Assembly (NCBI GenBank): GCA_013003285.1
Contig: JABDJY010000372.1
Span: 1 to 14,248, forward strand
Origin: Alphaproteobacteria bacterium
Lineage (GTDB): Bacteria > Pseudomonadota > Alphaproteobacteria > UBA6615
Direction of reading: 5' to 3'
Length of the DNA stretch: 14,248 nucleotides
Shown: piece by piece, positions 1 to 6,048 of the stretch
Position numbering within the stretch: position 1 is the first letter of the stretch
Layout of the letters: each line of letters opens with the position of its first letter
Made by a program: the position numbers and the translations under genes
Notes under the pieces: model-generated
The model's input: only the letters and a program-made list of their open reading frames with translations
Told to the model about the DNA's origin: nothing
Databases searched by the model: none

Positions 1-264
1 GCGGTGAACCGGCCCGGCAATGACGGGATGGCCTTCCGCGACGCCTTCTGCTCGCACTTCCACATCACCACCAGCGGGTTCTTCTCCGATCCCGCGCTGC
101 TCTGTTCGATTCAGGAAATGGGCGCCGACCGCACCCTGTTCGCCATCGACTATCCGTTCGTGCCCAACGAGCCCGGCCCGCAATGGATGGAGCGGCTGAT
201 GCTCAACGCCGAGGACAAGGCCAAAATTCTGCACGGCAACGCAGAAAAACTTTTGAGCCTCTAA
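1..264 (+). CDS. Amidohydrolase family protein (ACMSD / resorcylate decarboxylase-like), C-terminal part
   Basis: This is the 3' end of a gene that begins before the window; the frame is open from base 1 and stops with TAA at 262-264. The visible 87 residues match the end of the amidohydrolase_2 family (ACMSD, gamma-resorcylate and 2,3-dihydroxybenzoate decarboxylases, and related hydrolases). These are metal-dependent TIM-barrel enzymes that decarboxylate or hydrolyse small carboxylic acids. The stretch YITTSGFF-like (HITTSGFFSDPALL) and the strand FAIDYPF are typical. The Asp codon at 148-150 in IDYPF is the conserved metal/catalytic aspartate. The closing helix DKAKILHGNAEKLLSL is the usual family C-terminus. 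The GTG at position 4 is an internal codon, not the start. It lies upstream of a decarboxylase-like gene and a GMC oxidoreductase on the same strand, which suggests catabolism of an aromatic or other carboxylate. The substrate cannot be told from this fragment. Confidence 0.85.
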   Translation, partial: AVNRPGNDGMAFRDAFCSHFHITTSGFFSDPALLCSIQEMGADRTLFAIDYPFVPNEPGPQWMERLMLNAEDKAKILHGNAEKLLSL

Positions 265-265
265 G

Positions 266-292
266 CGCCGGCTTATTATCCGGCGGTCTTTT
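266..292 (+). terminator. Possible intrinsic terminator after the amidohydrolase
   Basis: A perfect 6-bp stem, CGCCGG (266-271) and CCGGCG (280-285), encloses an 8-base AT-rich loop and is followed by GTCTTTT (286-292). It starts directly after the amidohydrolase stop. The stem is short and the T-run only four bases, so it may act as a weak or partial terminator before the next gene. Confidence 0.4.
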
Positions 293-317
293 ACCGATAC
301 ACGGCCTGTTACCGATA
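291..317 (+). repeat. Short direct repeat TTACCGATA upstream of the decarboxylase-like gene
   Basis: The 9-mer TTACCGATA occurs at 291-299 and again at 309-317, an 18-base pitch, just before the Shine-Dalgarno at 321-329. It could be a regulator half-site pair or chance; nothing else supports a role. Confidence 0.3.
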
Positions 318-337
318 TATGCGAGGGAGTTTATTCA

Positions 338-1267
338 ATGCCAAATGGAGCTGGGGAGAACATGATCGAATTAGTCGGCAGCGATTACCCGTATTTTCGC
401 CATGTCAGCGGCGTGCATGACGGGGTGAACCTGCACTACACGGCCGTCCCGCCAGGCCAGTCCTTTACCGCGGTGTTGGAAAACCAACCCTTCCAGGTCA
501 ACGAGTTTTCGCTCGCCAACTACACAATGATGCGCGACCGCGGGGTCGATTGGATGGACGCCATTCCGGTTTTCCTAAACCGCGACTTTCGCCACGGCTC
601 GCTTTACGTGCGCCGCGATAGCGACCTCAGCCACCCGTCCGAGCTGCGCGGCAAGACCATCGCCGCGCGCGAATACACCCAGACTGCCGGCGTCTGGTGG
701 CGCGGCACCATGATCGATGAATACGATCTGCATTGGACCGACCCCAAATGGGTCGCCGGGCCGGTGCAGCGCTTCGTACCGCCCGCAGAGGCCGCGGTGC
801 AGACGGTCGAGGGCGATCTGGAGCAGATGGTAATCGACGGCGAGATCGATGCCCTATTGGCGCCGCGCACCGACGACGGCAACAAACCGGAGAGCGAGCG
901 CAAGCTACGCGCGCTGATGCCCGACACCGAAGGGGCTGAGCGCGACTATTACGCCCGCACCGGGATATATCCGCTGAACCATGCGGTGGTCATCCACGAG
1001 AGTTGTCTGGCGCAACATCCCGGGCTGCCCAAAACTCTGTTCGACGCCTATTGCGCCAGCAAGAAGCAATATTACGCGGAGAGCGGCATTCAAGACCCGT
1101 GGGGCGATCCCACAAACGACGACCCCATCGCCTTCGGCCTCACCGACAAGAACCGCGAAATTGTTGCCACCCTGTGGCGCTATCTGGCGGAGCAAAAACT
1201 GATCAGCCAGGTGCCCGATATGGACGCGCTATTCGTGAACGGTGCGGCGGACTTCGTGGACAGCTGA
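338..1267 (+). CDS. 4,5-dihydroxyphthalate decarboxylase-like protein
   Basis: A 309-residue protein resembling the Pht5-type 4,5-dihydroxyphthalate decarboxylases, which have the fold of periplasmic substrate-binding proteins but are cytoplasmic and remove a carboxyl group from 4,5-dihydroxyphthalate to give protocatechuate. Family marks in order: FRHGSLYVR (about 84-92), the LRGKTIA strand (103-109), EYTQTAGVWWRG (112-123), GEIDALLAPR (168-177) and TGIYPLNHAVVI (208-219). No signal peptide is present, which argues for a cytoplasmic enzyme over a transport protein. The start at 338 has GCGAGGGAG (321-329) eight bases upstream. A second in-frame ATG at 362, preceded by GGGGAGA, would give a 301-residue form beginning MIELVGSDYPY, and is also plausible. 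No phthalate oxygenase or dehydrogenase is visible here, so the true substrate may be another ring or dicarboxylate. It is followed after 45 bases by a GMC oxidoreductase. Confidence 0.8.
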   Translation: MPNGAGENMIELVGSDYPYFRHVSGVHDGVNLHYTAVPPGQSFTAVLENQPFQVNEFSLANYTMMRDRGVDWMDAIPVFLNRDFRHGSLYVRRDSDLSHPSELRGKTIAAREYTQTAGVWWRGTMIDEYDLHWTDPKWVAGPVQRFVPPAEAAVQTVEGDLEQMVIDGEIDALLAPRTDDGNKPESERKLRALMPDTEGAERDYYARTGIYPLNHAVVIHESCLAQHPGLPKTLFDAYCASKKQYYAESGIQDPWGDPTNDDPIAFGLTDKNREIVATLWRYLAEQKLISQVPDMDALFVNGAADFVDS

Positions 1268-1312
1268 ATATCGACAAGCGGGTTTGATTGGGCGCTTCAG
1301 GGAATCTTCGGT

Positions 1313-2935
1313 ATGTCAGACGAGTTCGACTACATCATCATCGGGGCCGGATCAGCGGGATCGGTTCTCGCCAATCGCCTCTCGGCCGGCGACGCCACCG
1401 TGTGCCTGCTCGAGGCCGGCCCGCCCGACCGCAACCCGTGGATCCATATCCCGGCCGGATTCATGAAGACGCTGACCAACCCCAAGGTGAACTGGCTTTA
1501 TGAGTCCGAGCCGAGCGAAGGTACCGCTGGCCGCCGGGTCTATGCCCCGCGCGGCAAGACCCTGGGCGGCTCCAGCTCGATCAACGGCCATGTCTATAAT
1601 CGCGGCCAGGCGATGGATTTCGACAGCTGGGCCCAGCAGGGCAATCGCGGTTGGGGTTATGCCGACATACTGCCCTATTTCAAGCGCAGCGAACGCCGTA
1701 TCGGCCCGGCCGACGAGGGCTATCATGGCCGCGACGGCGAATTGACCGTCACCGATATCGACGGCCACGACCCAATCTGCGACGCCTTCATCGACGGCGC
1801 CGTGGCCATGGGCATTCCGCGCAATGCCGATTACAACGGCGCCACGCAGGCGGGTGTTGGCTATTTTCAACGGGCTATCAACAAGGGGCGCCGGATCAGC
1901 ACAGCGCGCGCCTTTCTGCACCCGGTCAAGCACCGGCCCAACCTCGATATCCGCACCAATGCCCATACGCAAGCTATCCTGTTCGACGGCAAACGCGCCG
2001 TTGGCGTGCGCTACCGCCGGGGTGGCCAAGAGATCGAGATCCGCGCACGGCGCGAGATTGTGCTGTCGAGCGGCGCCGTCGGCTCGCCACAACTGCTGCA
2101 GATTTCCGGCGTCGGCCCCGCCGCACTGCTTAAAGAGATCGGCGTCCCGGTAGTGCATGATTTACCGGCGGTGGGCGAGAACCTGTCCGACCATTACGGC
2201 GTGCGGATGTCCGCCCAGGTGAAGAACGGCCGCACGTTGAACGAGCGCTCGCGTGGCCTGTCGCTGGTCGGCGAAGTCGCCAACTATGCGCTGCGCCGCA
2301 AGGGCCTGCTGGCCATGACGCCGAGCCAGGTCTTCGTTTTCTGGAAGTCGAACACGGCGATGGACTTTCCCGACCTGCAACTCATTTTCACGCCGGCTAG
2401 CTACAAGGACGGCAAGATCGCGGAACTCGACGATTATCCCGGCATGACCGCGGCGATTTTCGCCATGCGGCCGCAGAGCCGGGGCTTTATCCGCGCCCGG
2501 ACACCCGACGCCAACGACAAGCCGATGATCCAGCCCAACTATCTGTCGCACGAATACGACCAGCAGCTCACGGTCGCCGGCCTGCGCCTGCAACGGCAGC
2601 TGCTGCGAACGCCCGAGATTTCACATTATTTCGACCGCGAGGCGGTGCCCGGCGACGCGGTGCAGAGCGACGACGAGTTGCTCGACTTCGCGCGGCGCTA
2701 TGGCACCACCGTGTTCCACCTGATGGGCACCTGCCGCATGGGCCCCGGGGCCGAGCGCAACAGCGTGGTCAGCGACGAGCTCAAGGTGCACGGCATCGAG
2801 GGCCTGCGCGTGGTCGACGCCTCGGTGATGCCGACAATGCCCTCGGCCAACACCAACGCCTCGACGATTATGATCGCCGAAAAGGCCGCCGACATGATTC
2901 TGGGGAATGCTCCGCTGCCAGCGGCAACGCTGTAA
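1313..2935 (+). CDS. GMC family FAD-dependent oxidoreductase (choline dehydrogenase-like)
   Basis: A 540-residue, full-length glucose-methanol-choline oxidoreductase that oxidises an alcohol (or similar) with FAD; substrate unknown. The N-terminal dinucleotide-binding motif GAGSAGSVLANRL (11-23) is followed by the E of LLEAGP, as expected for FAD ribose binding. The first GMC signature lies at GKTLGGSSSINGHVYNRG and the second at SSGAVGSPQLLQISG. Near the C-terminus are HLMGTCRMG with the catalytic His (about 469) and PSANTNAS with the second active-site residue, Asn (about 515), then TIMIAEKAADMIL. All key residues are present. There is no signal peptide. AGGGA (1299-1303) lies nine bases before the ATG. 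The 45-base gap to the decarboxylase-like gene suggests co-transcription. The family is broad, so calling it choline, alcohol or aromatic-alcohol dehydrogenase would go beyond the evidence. Confidence 0.92.
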   Translation: MSDEFDYIIIGAGSAGSVLANRLSAGDATVCLLEAGPPDRNPWIHIPAGFMKTLTNPKVNWLYESEPSEGTAGRRVYAPRGKTLGGSSSINGHVYNRGQAMDFDSWAQQGNRGWGYADILPYFKRSERRIGPADEGYHGRDGELTVTDIDGHDPICDAFIDGAVAMGIPRNADYNGATQAGVGYFQRAINKGRRISTARAFLHPVKHRPNLDIRTNAHTQAILFDGKRAVGVRYRRGGQEIEIRARREIVLSSGAVGSPQLLQISGVGPAALLKEIGVPVVHDLPAVGENLSDHYGVRMSAQVKNGRTLNERSRGLSLVGEVANYALRRKGLLAMTPSQVFVFWKSNTAMDFPDLQLIFTPASYKDGKIAELDDYPGMTAAIFAMRPQSRGFIRARTPDANDKPMIQPNYLSHEYDQQLTVAGLRLQRQLLRTPEISHYFDREAVPGDAVQSDDELLDFARRYGTTVFHLMGTCRMGPGAERNSVVSDELKVHGIEGLRVVDASVMPTMPSANTNASTIMIAEKAADMILGNAPLPAATL

Positions 2936-3072
2936 GCGCTGCTATCTTGCGGAAGGCTGATCCGCTGCAGGGTTCAGGCCGATCGATCTTTAGTAAGATA
3001 CCCGAGCGCCCGCTGACGACGGCTTATCGCCACGATCAGGCATGACGAAATTTACCCCCTGAAAATCACGCC

Positions 3073-3102
3073 TTGACATGAAACCTTTCGGTATCATATT
3101 AA
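3073..3102 (+). promoter_or_regulatory. Sigma70-type promoter of the cupin-arsR-SRPBCC operon
   Basis: A perfect -35 box TTGACA lies at 3073-3078. The best -10 candidates are TATTAA at 3097-3102 (18-base spacer) or CATATT at 3095-3100 (16-base spacer), each matching four of six positions. Transcription would start near 3108-3110, about 28 bases before the cupin ATG. The -10 sits between and partly inside the operator copies at 3078-3122, so repression by steric block is the simplest reading. Confidence 0.65.
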
Positions 3103-3122
3103 ATGATACCGTTTGGTATTAT
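3078..3122 (+). promoter_or_regulatory. Duplicated dyad operator (two 20-bp copies), probable ArsR-family repressor site
   Basis: Four 8-bp half-sites alternate in orientation: ATGAAACC (3078-3085), GGTATCAT (3090-3097), ATGATACC (3103-3110) and GGTATTAT (3115-3122). Read in pairs they form two copies of a 20-bp dyad, ATGAtACC-N4-GGTATcAT, at 3078-3097 and 3103-3122. The copies are identical at 16 of 20 positions and repeat at a 25-bp pitch. The two inner half-sites also form a perfect 9-bp inverted repeat, CGGTATCAT-ATTAA-ATGATACCG (3089-3111). Copy one overlaps the last base of the -35 box and the spacer; copy two covers the start site up to the Shine-Dalgarno (3126-3130). The likely ligand is the ArsR-type protein encoded at 3580-3936, making the operon self-repressed. 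That assignment is inference from position. Confidence 0.7.
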
Positions 3123-3136
3123 GTTAGGAGAAATTC

Positions 3137-3583
3137 ATGACGCGATTACTCGCCCTCTCATTGCTCAGCAGCGGGCTGCTGTATTTAACCTCCACCGCAA
3201 CGATCGCGGAAAGCATCCAAAACCAGCCAGCCGAAAAACTTGGCTGGAAAACAACACCCGAAGGTGTCGCCTTCGCCGCTCTTGTTGGCGATCGATTCTC
3301 GGAACCCTATATGGCCATGGTCAAACTACCCTCAGGTCTGATCAGTCCCGCACATACAAAAACGGCGAATATGTTTGGCGTGATAATATCTGGCGCCATG
3401 GTCCACACCGCCGTCGGTGCCGACCCCAAGGATGATGTTATCCTGCCGGAGGGCTCCTTCTATAAGATCCCGAAGGAGTTGCCCCACATAAGCAAATGCG
3501 TCTCCGAAACAGATTGCGTGAGCTTTCTTTATCAAGACGGAAAGTTCGACTTCCTGCCGGTGGCGACCGGGGTGCCGGAATGA
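3137..3583 (+). CDS. Secreted cupin-domain protein
   Basis: A 148-residue protein with a Sec signal peptide (MTRLL then a hydrophobic run to about residue 18, likely cleavage after TIA at 24) followed by a single small cupin-type beta-barrel. Conserved-looking cupin elements are LPSGLISPAHTKTANMFGVIISGAM (about 64-88, with H73) and LPEGSFYKIPKELPH (103-117, with H117). The tail SFLYQDGKFDFLP is typical of periplasmic cupins annotated only by domain. C121 and C127 could form a disulfide. A catalytic or ligand-binding role is unknown. The start is set by AGGAG (3126-3130) six bases upstream. Its stop overlaps the arsR-type start (ATGA, 3580-3583), so the two are translationally coupled. Codon use is more AT-rich than in the flanking genes, which may indicate acquisition by transfer. 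Confidence 0.75.
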   Translation: MTRLLALSLLSSGLLYLTSTATIAESIQNQPAEKLGWKTTPEGVAFAALVGDRFSEPYMAMVKLPSGLISPAHTKTANMFGVIISGAMVHTAVGADPKDDVILPEGSFYKIPKELPHISKCVSETDCVSFLYQDGKFDFLPVATGVPE

Positions 3584-3936
3584 TCAACGCCACTGAATCT
3601 CCTAGGGTCCATGGTGCATTCCGAGCCCTTGCTGACCCCACCCGTCGCAACATTCTTATGTTTTTGAGTGAACGGGATATGACGATTGGCGAAGTTTCCG
3701 ATCGGTTCGAGATAACGCGGGCGGCCGTGAAAAAGCACCTTGCCATTCTTGAGGAAGGCGAATTGATCTCGGTTCATGCCAGAGGCCGCGAACGAATCAA
3801 CCATCTCGAGCCAAATGCCCTGAAAACCGTCTCCGACTGGCTTGGTTACTTCAGCCGCTTCTGGGACGAGCGCCTTGCCAAACTGGATGAAGCCGTCGAA
3901 CGCCAGGAAACGAAAAAACCCAAATCAGATACATGA
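3580..3936 (+). CDS. ArsR-family winged-helix transcriptional regulator
   Basis: A 118-residue single-domain winged-helix repressor. The opening HGAFRALADPTRRNILMFL (11-29) is the ArsR hallmark. The recognition region TIGEVSDRFEITRAAVKKHLAILEEGELI (35-63) contains the helix-turn-helix, followed by the wing VHARGRER (65-72) and a C-terminal helix with WLGYFSRFWDERLAKL (87-102). There is no cysteine in the protein and no ELCVCDL-type metal motif, so it is not a classical arsenic or zinc sensor. It belongs to the subgroup usually paired with SRPBCC/AHSA1 proteins. The start at 3580 is chosen because it overlaps the cupin stop as ATGA and begins just before the conserved domain; a longer frame from 3496 lies inside the cupin gene. 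It very probably binds the dyads at 3078-3122. Confidence 0.9.
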   Translation: MINATESPRVHGAFRALADPTRRNILMFLSERDMTIGEVSDRFEITRAAVKKHLAILEEGELISVHARGRERINHLEPNALKTVSDWLGYFSRFWDERLAKLDEAVERQETKKPKSDT

Positions 3937-4376
3937 AAGAAAGACAAATGCGCACAACAACTATTACGAAATCCGCTTTCTTCCATGCGTCACGCGAGAC
4001 GGTTTGGGAATTTTTGACCAACAAGGACAAGCTTGGCGAATGGTACTACCCGGCCGAGGCAGACTTTGTTGAAGGCGAGGATTATTGCCTGTATCGGGTC
4101 GATGATACGGGCGCAAAGGTGCCGCAAATCACCGGCCGCGTGATCGAACTGAAGGCCCCGGTCAAACTCGTTACAACTTTTGTCATCGGCCCTTTCAACG
4201 GCGCTGAAACGACCATCACCTGGACGTTGGAAGAAGCCGCCGACGGGACTCGCCTGTTGCTTACGCACGAGGGTATCGCCGAAGCCGCCGGCGCGGCAGC
4301 CATGCATCTGCTCATGGCCCTGGATGACGGTTGGGATAAACATCTCGCGGACTTGCGCGGTGCCGTCGCCAAATAG
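3933..4376 (+). CDS. SRPBCC / AHSA1-like (START-superfamily) domain protein
   Basis: A 147-residue protein of the SRPBCC fold, Aha1-like subgroup: a helix-grip barrel with a hydrophobic cavity that binds a small ligand. Family marks are FHASRETVWEFLTNKDKLGEWYYPAEADF (17-45), TGRVIELKAPVKLVTTF (67-83), TTITWTLEEAADGTRLLLTHEG (93-114) and the closing GWDKHLADL (133-141). No signal peptide is seen, so it should be cytoplasmic. The start ATG at 3933 overlaps the regulator stop as ATGA (3933-3936); a second ATG at 3948 would give MRTTTITKSAF and is also possible. Genes of this family commonly follow ArsR-type regulators without metal sites. The ligand and effect are generally unknown, so a role in binding or modifying the inducer is only a hypothesis. 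Confidence 0.85.
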   Translation: MKERQMRTTTITKSAFFHASRETVWEFLTNKDKLGEWYYPAEADFVEGEDYCLYRVDDTGAKVPQITGRVIELKAPVKLVTTFVIGPFNGAETTITWTLEEAADGTRLLLTHEGIAEAAGAAAMHLLMALDDGWDKHLADLRGAVAK

Positions 4377-4423
4377 CCAGTTTCAAGAAACCGCGAGTCT
4401 CGGGCAACGCTGTGAGGATGAGT

Positions 4424-4448
4424 GGGGGCAGGAACTGTTCCTGCCCCC
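4424..4448. terminator. Strong hairpin between convergent genes, likely bidirectional terminator
   Basis: A perfect 11-bp stem, GGGGGCAGGAA (4424-4434) and TTCCTGCCCCC (4438-4448), encloses a 3-base loop CTG. With one bulged T the stem extends by AGT/ACT. It lies between the SRPBCC stop (4376) and the end of the oppositely oriented aldehyde dehydrogenase (4468). No long T-run follows on either strand, so termination may be imperfect or Rho-assisted. Confidence 0.65.
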
Positions 4449-4467
4449 TACTCTATAACCTTGGCCT

Positions 4468-5910
4468 TTAAAGCCCGGCCTGGGTAATGAACTTGGTGTT
4501 GAGATAGGCGTCGATGGCTTCCGAGCCGCCTTCCGAGCCGTAACCGGAATCCTTGACCCCACCGAACGGCGTCTCGATCAGCCCGATACCGTGATGGTTA
4601 ATCGACACCATGCCGCTCTCGAACGCCGACCCAATCGCCTCGGCGGTCTTGGCCGATTTGGTATAGGCGTAGGCCGCCAAGCCATAATCCAGCCGGTTAG
4701 CCTCGGCGACCACCGCGTCGAAATCGCTAAACGACGAGATCGGCGCCACCGGGCCGAACGGCTCCTCGTTCATGATGCGCGCATCCATCGGCACGTCGGT
4801 CATCACCGTCGGCTCGAAGAAATAGCCCTTATTGCCCTTGCGCTGGCCGCCGGTCTGCAGGGTCGCGCCCTTGCCCACAGCGTCGGAGACAAAGCCTTCG
4901 ATGGCATCGATCCGCCGGTCATGGGCCAGCGGTCCCATCTTGTTGGCGGGATCCAAACCGTCGCCCACGGGCAGCGCCGCGGCAAACTCGGTGAAGCCCT
5001 CGACAAACCGGTCATAGTGTTTCTCGTGGACCAGGAAGCGCGTCGGCGAGACGCAGACCTGTCCGGCGTTGCGGTACTTGTTGGCGGTCAGCACTTTGAG
5101 CGCCACTTCCACATCGGCATCCTCGAACACAATCGCCGGCGAATGGCCACCGAGTTCCATGGTGACCCGTTTCATATGCGCGCCGGCCATCGCGGCGAGT
5201 TGTTTGCCGACCGCGGTCGAGCCGGTGAAGGTCACCTTGCGGATGGTGCGATGGGGGATGAGATATTCCGAAATCTCGGCCGGGATGCCATAGACCAGAT
5301 TGACCACACCGTCGGGCAGACCGGCATCGACGAAACACCGGACCAACGCGGCGCAACTTGCCGGGGTCTCCTCCGGGCCTTTTAGAATGATCGAACAACC
5401 GGCCGCGACCGCGCCGGACAGCTTGCGGACCGCCTGGTTGATCGGGAAATTCCACGGTGTGAAGGCGGCGACCGGGCCGACCGGTTCCTTGACCACGAGC
5501 TGGGTCACCCCTACCATGCGCGCCGGGATGACCCAGCCATAGCTGCGGCGTGCCTCCTCGGCGAACCAGTCGATGATTTCAGCGCCGAATGCCGTCTCGC
5601 CTTTGGCCTCGAACAGCGGTTTTCCCTGCTCTTGGGTCATCATCGCGGCGATCTCGTCGGCGCGCTCGCGCACCAAATCGGCCGCCTTTCGCATGACCTT
5701 GTAGCGTTCCACGGCCGATACCGTCTTCCAGGTGCGGAAGCCCGCCTCGGCAGCTTCGAGCGCGGCATCGAGATCGGCGATCCGCGCATGGGCGACATTG
5801 CCGATGGGTTCCTCGGTTGCCGGGTTGATCACATCGATCGTTTCGCCGGCGGCGGCCGGCAGCCATTTGCCGTTAATATGGAGTTCGGTATTCGGATAGG
5901 CGTTGGTCAT
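4468..5910 (-). CDS. NAD(P)-dependent aldehyde dehydrogenase, succinate-semialdehyde dehydrogenase type (GabD-like)
   Basis: A 480-residue, full-length aldehyde dehydrogenase that oxidises an aldehyde to the acid with NAD or NADP. The order and spacing fit the succinate-semialdehyde group: PWNFPINQAVRKL with catalytic Asn (about 154), AAGCSIILKGPEETP with the cofactor Lys (177), FTGSTAVGKQL, MELGGHSP with the general-base Glu (252), NAGQVCVSPTRF with the nucleophile Cys (286), and EEPFGPVAPI near the C-terminus. All catalytic residues are present. The GTG at 5916 would also open this frame, but AGGAAA (5918-5923) lies one base from that GTG and seven bases from the ATG at 5910, so the ATG is chosen. 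It is last in a same-strand set behind a flavin monooxygenase (132-base gap) and may oxidise an aldehyde that enzyme releases. Substrate specificity within the family cannot be read reliably. Confidence 0.92.
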   Translation of the reverse strand: MTNAYPNTELHINGKWLPAAAGETIDVINPATEEPIGNVAHARIADLDAALEAAEAGFRTWKTVSAVERYKVMRKAADLVRERADEIAAMMTQEQGKPLFEAKGETAFGAEIIDWFAEEARRSYGWVIPARMVGVTQLVVKEPVGPVAAFTPWNFPINQAVRKLSGAVAAGCSIILKGPEETPASCAALVRCFVDAGLPDGVVNLVYGIPAEISEYLIPHRTIRKVTFTGSTAVGKQLAAMAGAHMKRVTMELGGHSPAIVFEDADVEVALKVLTANKYRNAGQVCVSPTRFLVHEKHYDRFVEGFTEFAAALPVGDGLDPANKMGPLAHDRRIDAIEGFVSDAVGKGATLQTGGQRKGNKGYFFEPTVMTDVPMDARIMNEEPFGPVAPISSFSDFDAVVAEANRLDYGLAAYAYTKSAKTAEAIGSAFESGMVSINHHGIGLIETPFGGVKDSGYGSEGGSEAIDAYLNTKFITQAGL

Positions 5911-5917
5911 GGTCACA

Positions 5918-5923
5918 TTTCCT
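5918..5923 (-). promoter_or_regulatory. Shine-Dalgarno deciding the aldehyde dehydrogenase start
   Basis: AGGAAA on the minus strand, seven bases before the ATG at 5910 and only one base before the alternative GTG at 5916; it favours the ATG. Confidence 0.65.
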
Positions 5924-6048
5924 AGTTTGTCGGATGGCTCTCGCGCGCATAGACGCGGTGTTTATAGAGTTCGGGCCCAGGTCTCTCGCATTCGCCGGTT
6001 GCGTTCAAGGCCCCTCAGGTTTTTTCTGCGGCCCACGGGCAGGGTCGG

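Noticed and set aside
1352..2158. Long minus-strand open frame (268 codons) opposite the GMC gene
   Set aside because: It is antisense to a clear full-length GMC oxidoreductase and its product shows no family motifs; high GC produces such frames.
2949..2965. Hairpin GCGGA/TCCGC after the GMC gene as its terminator
   Set aside because: Only five base pairs with a seven-base loop and no T-run; too weak to call.
4591..5385. Plus-strand open frame (264 codons) opposite the aldehyde dehydrogenase
   Set aside because: Antisense shadow of an enzyme with all catalytic residues; composition rich in His/Arg/Gly with no recognisable domain.
6008..6040. T-run with nearby GC-rich inverted bases as a terminator for the monooxygenase
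   Set aside because: The T-run is on the plus strand and precedes the imperfect stem; on the monooxygenase strand the order is wrong (stem then A-run).
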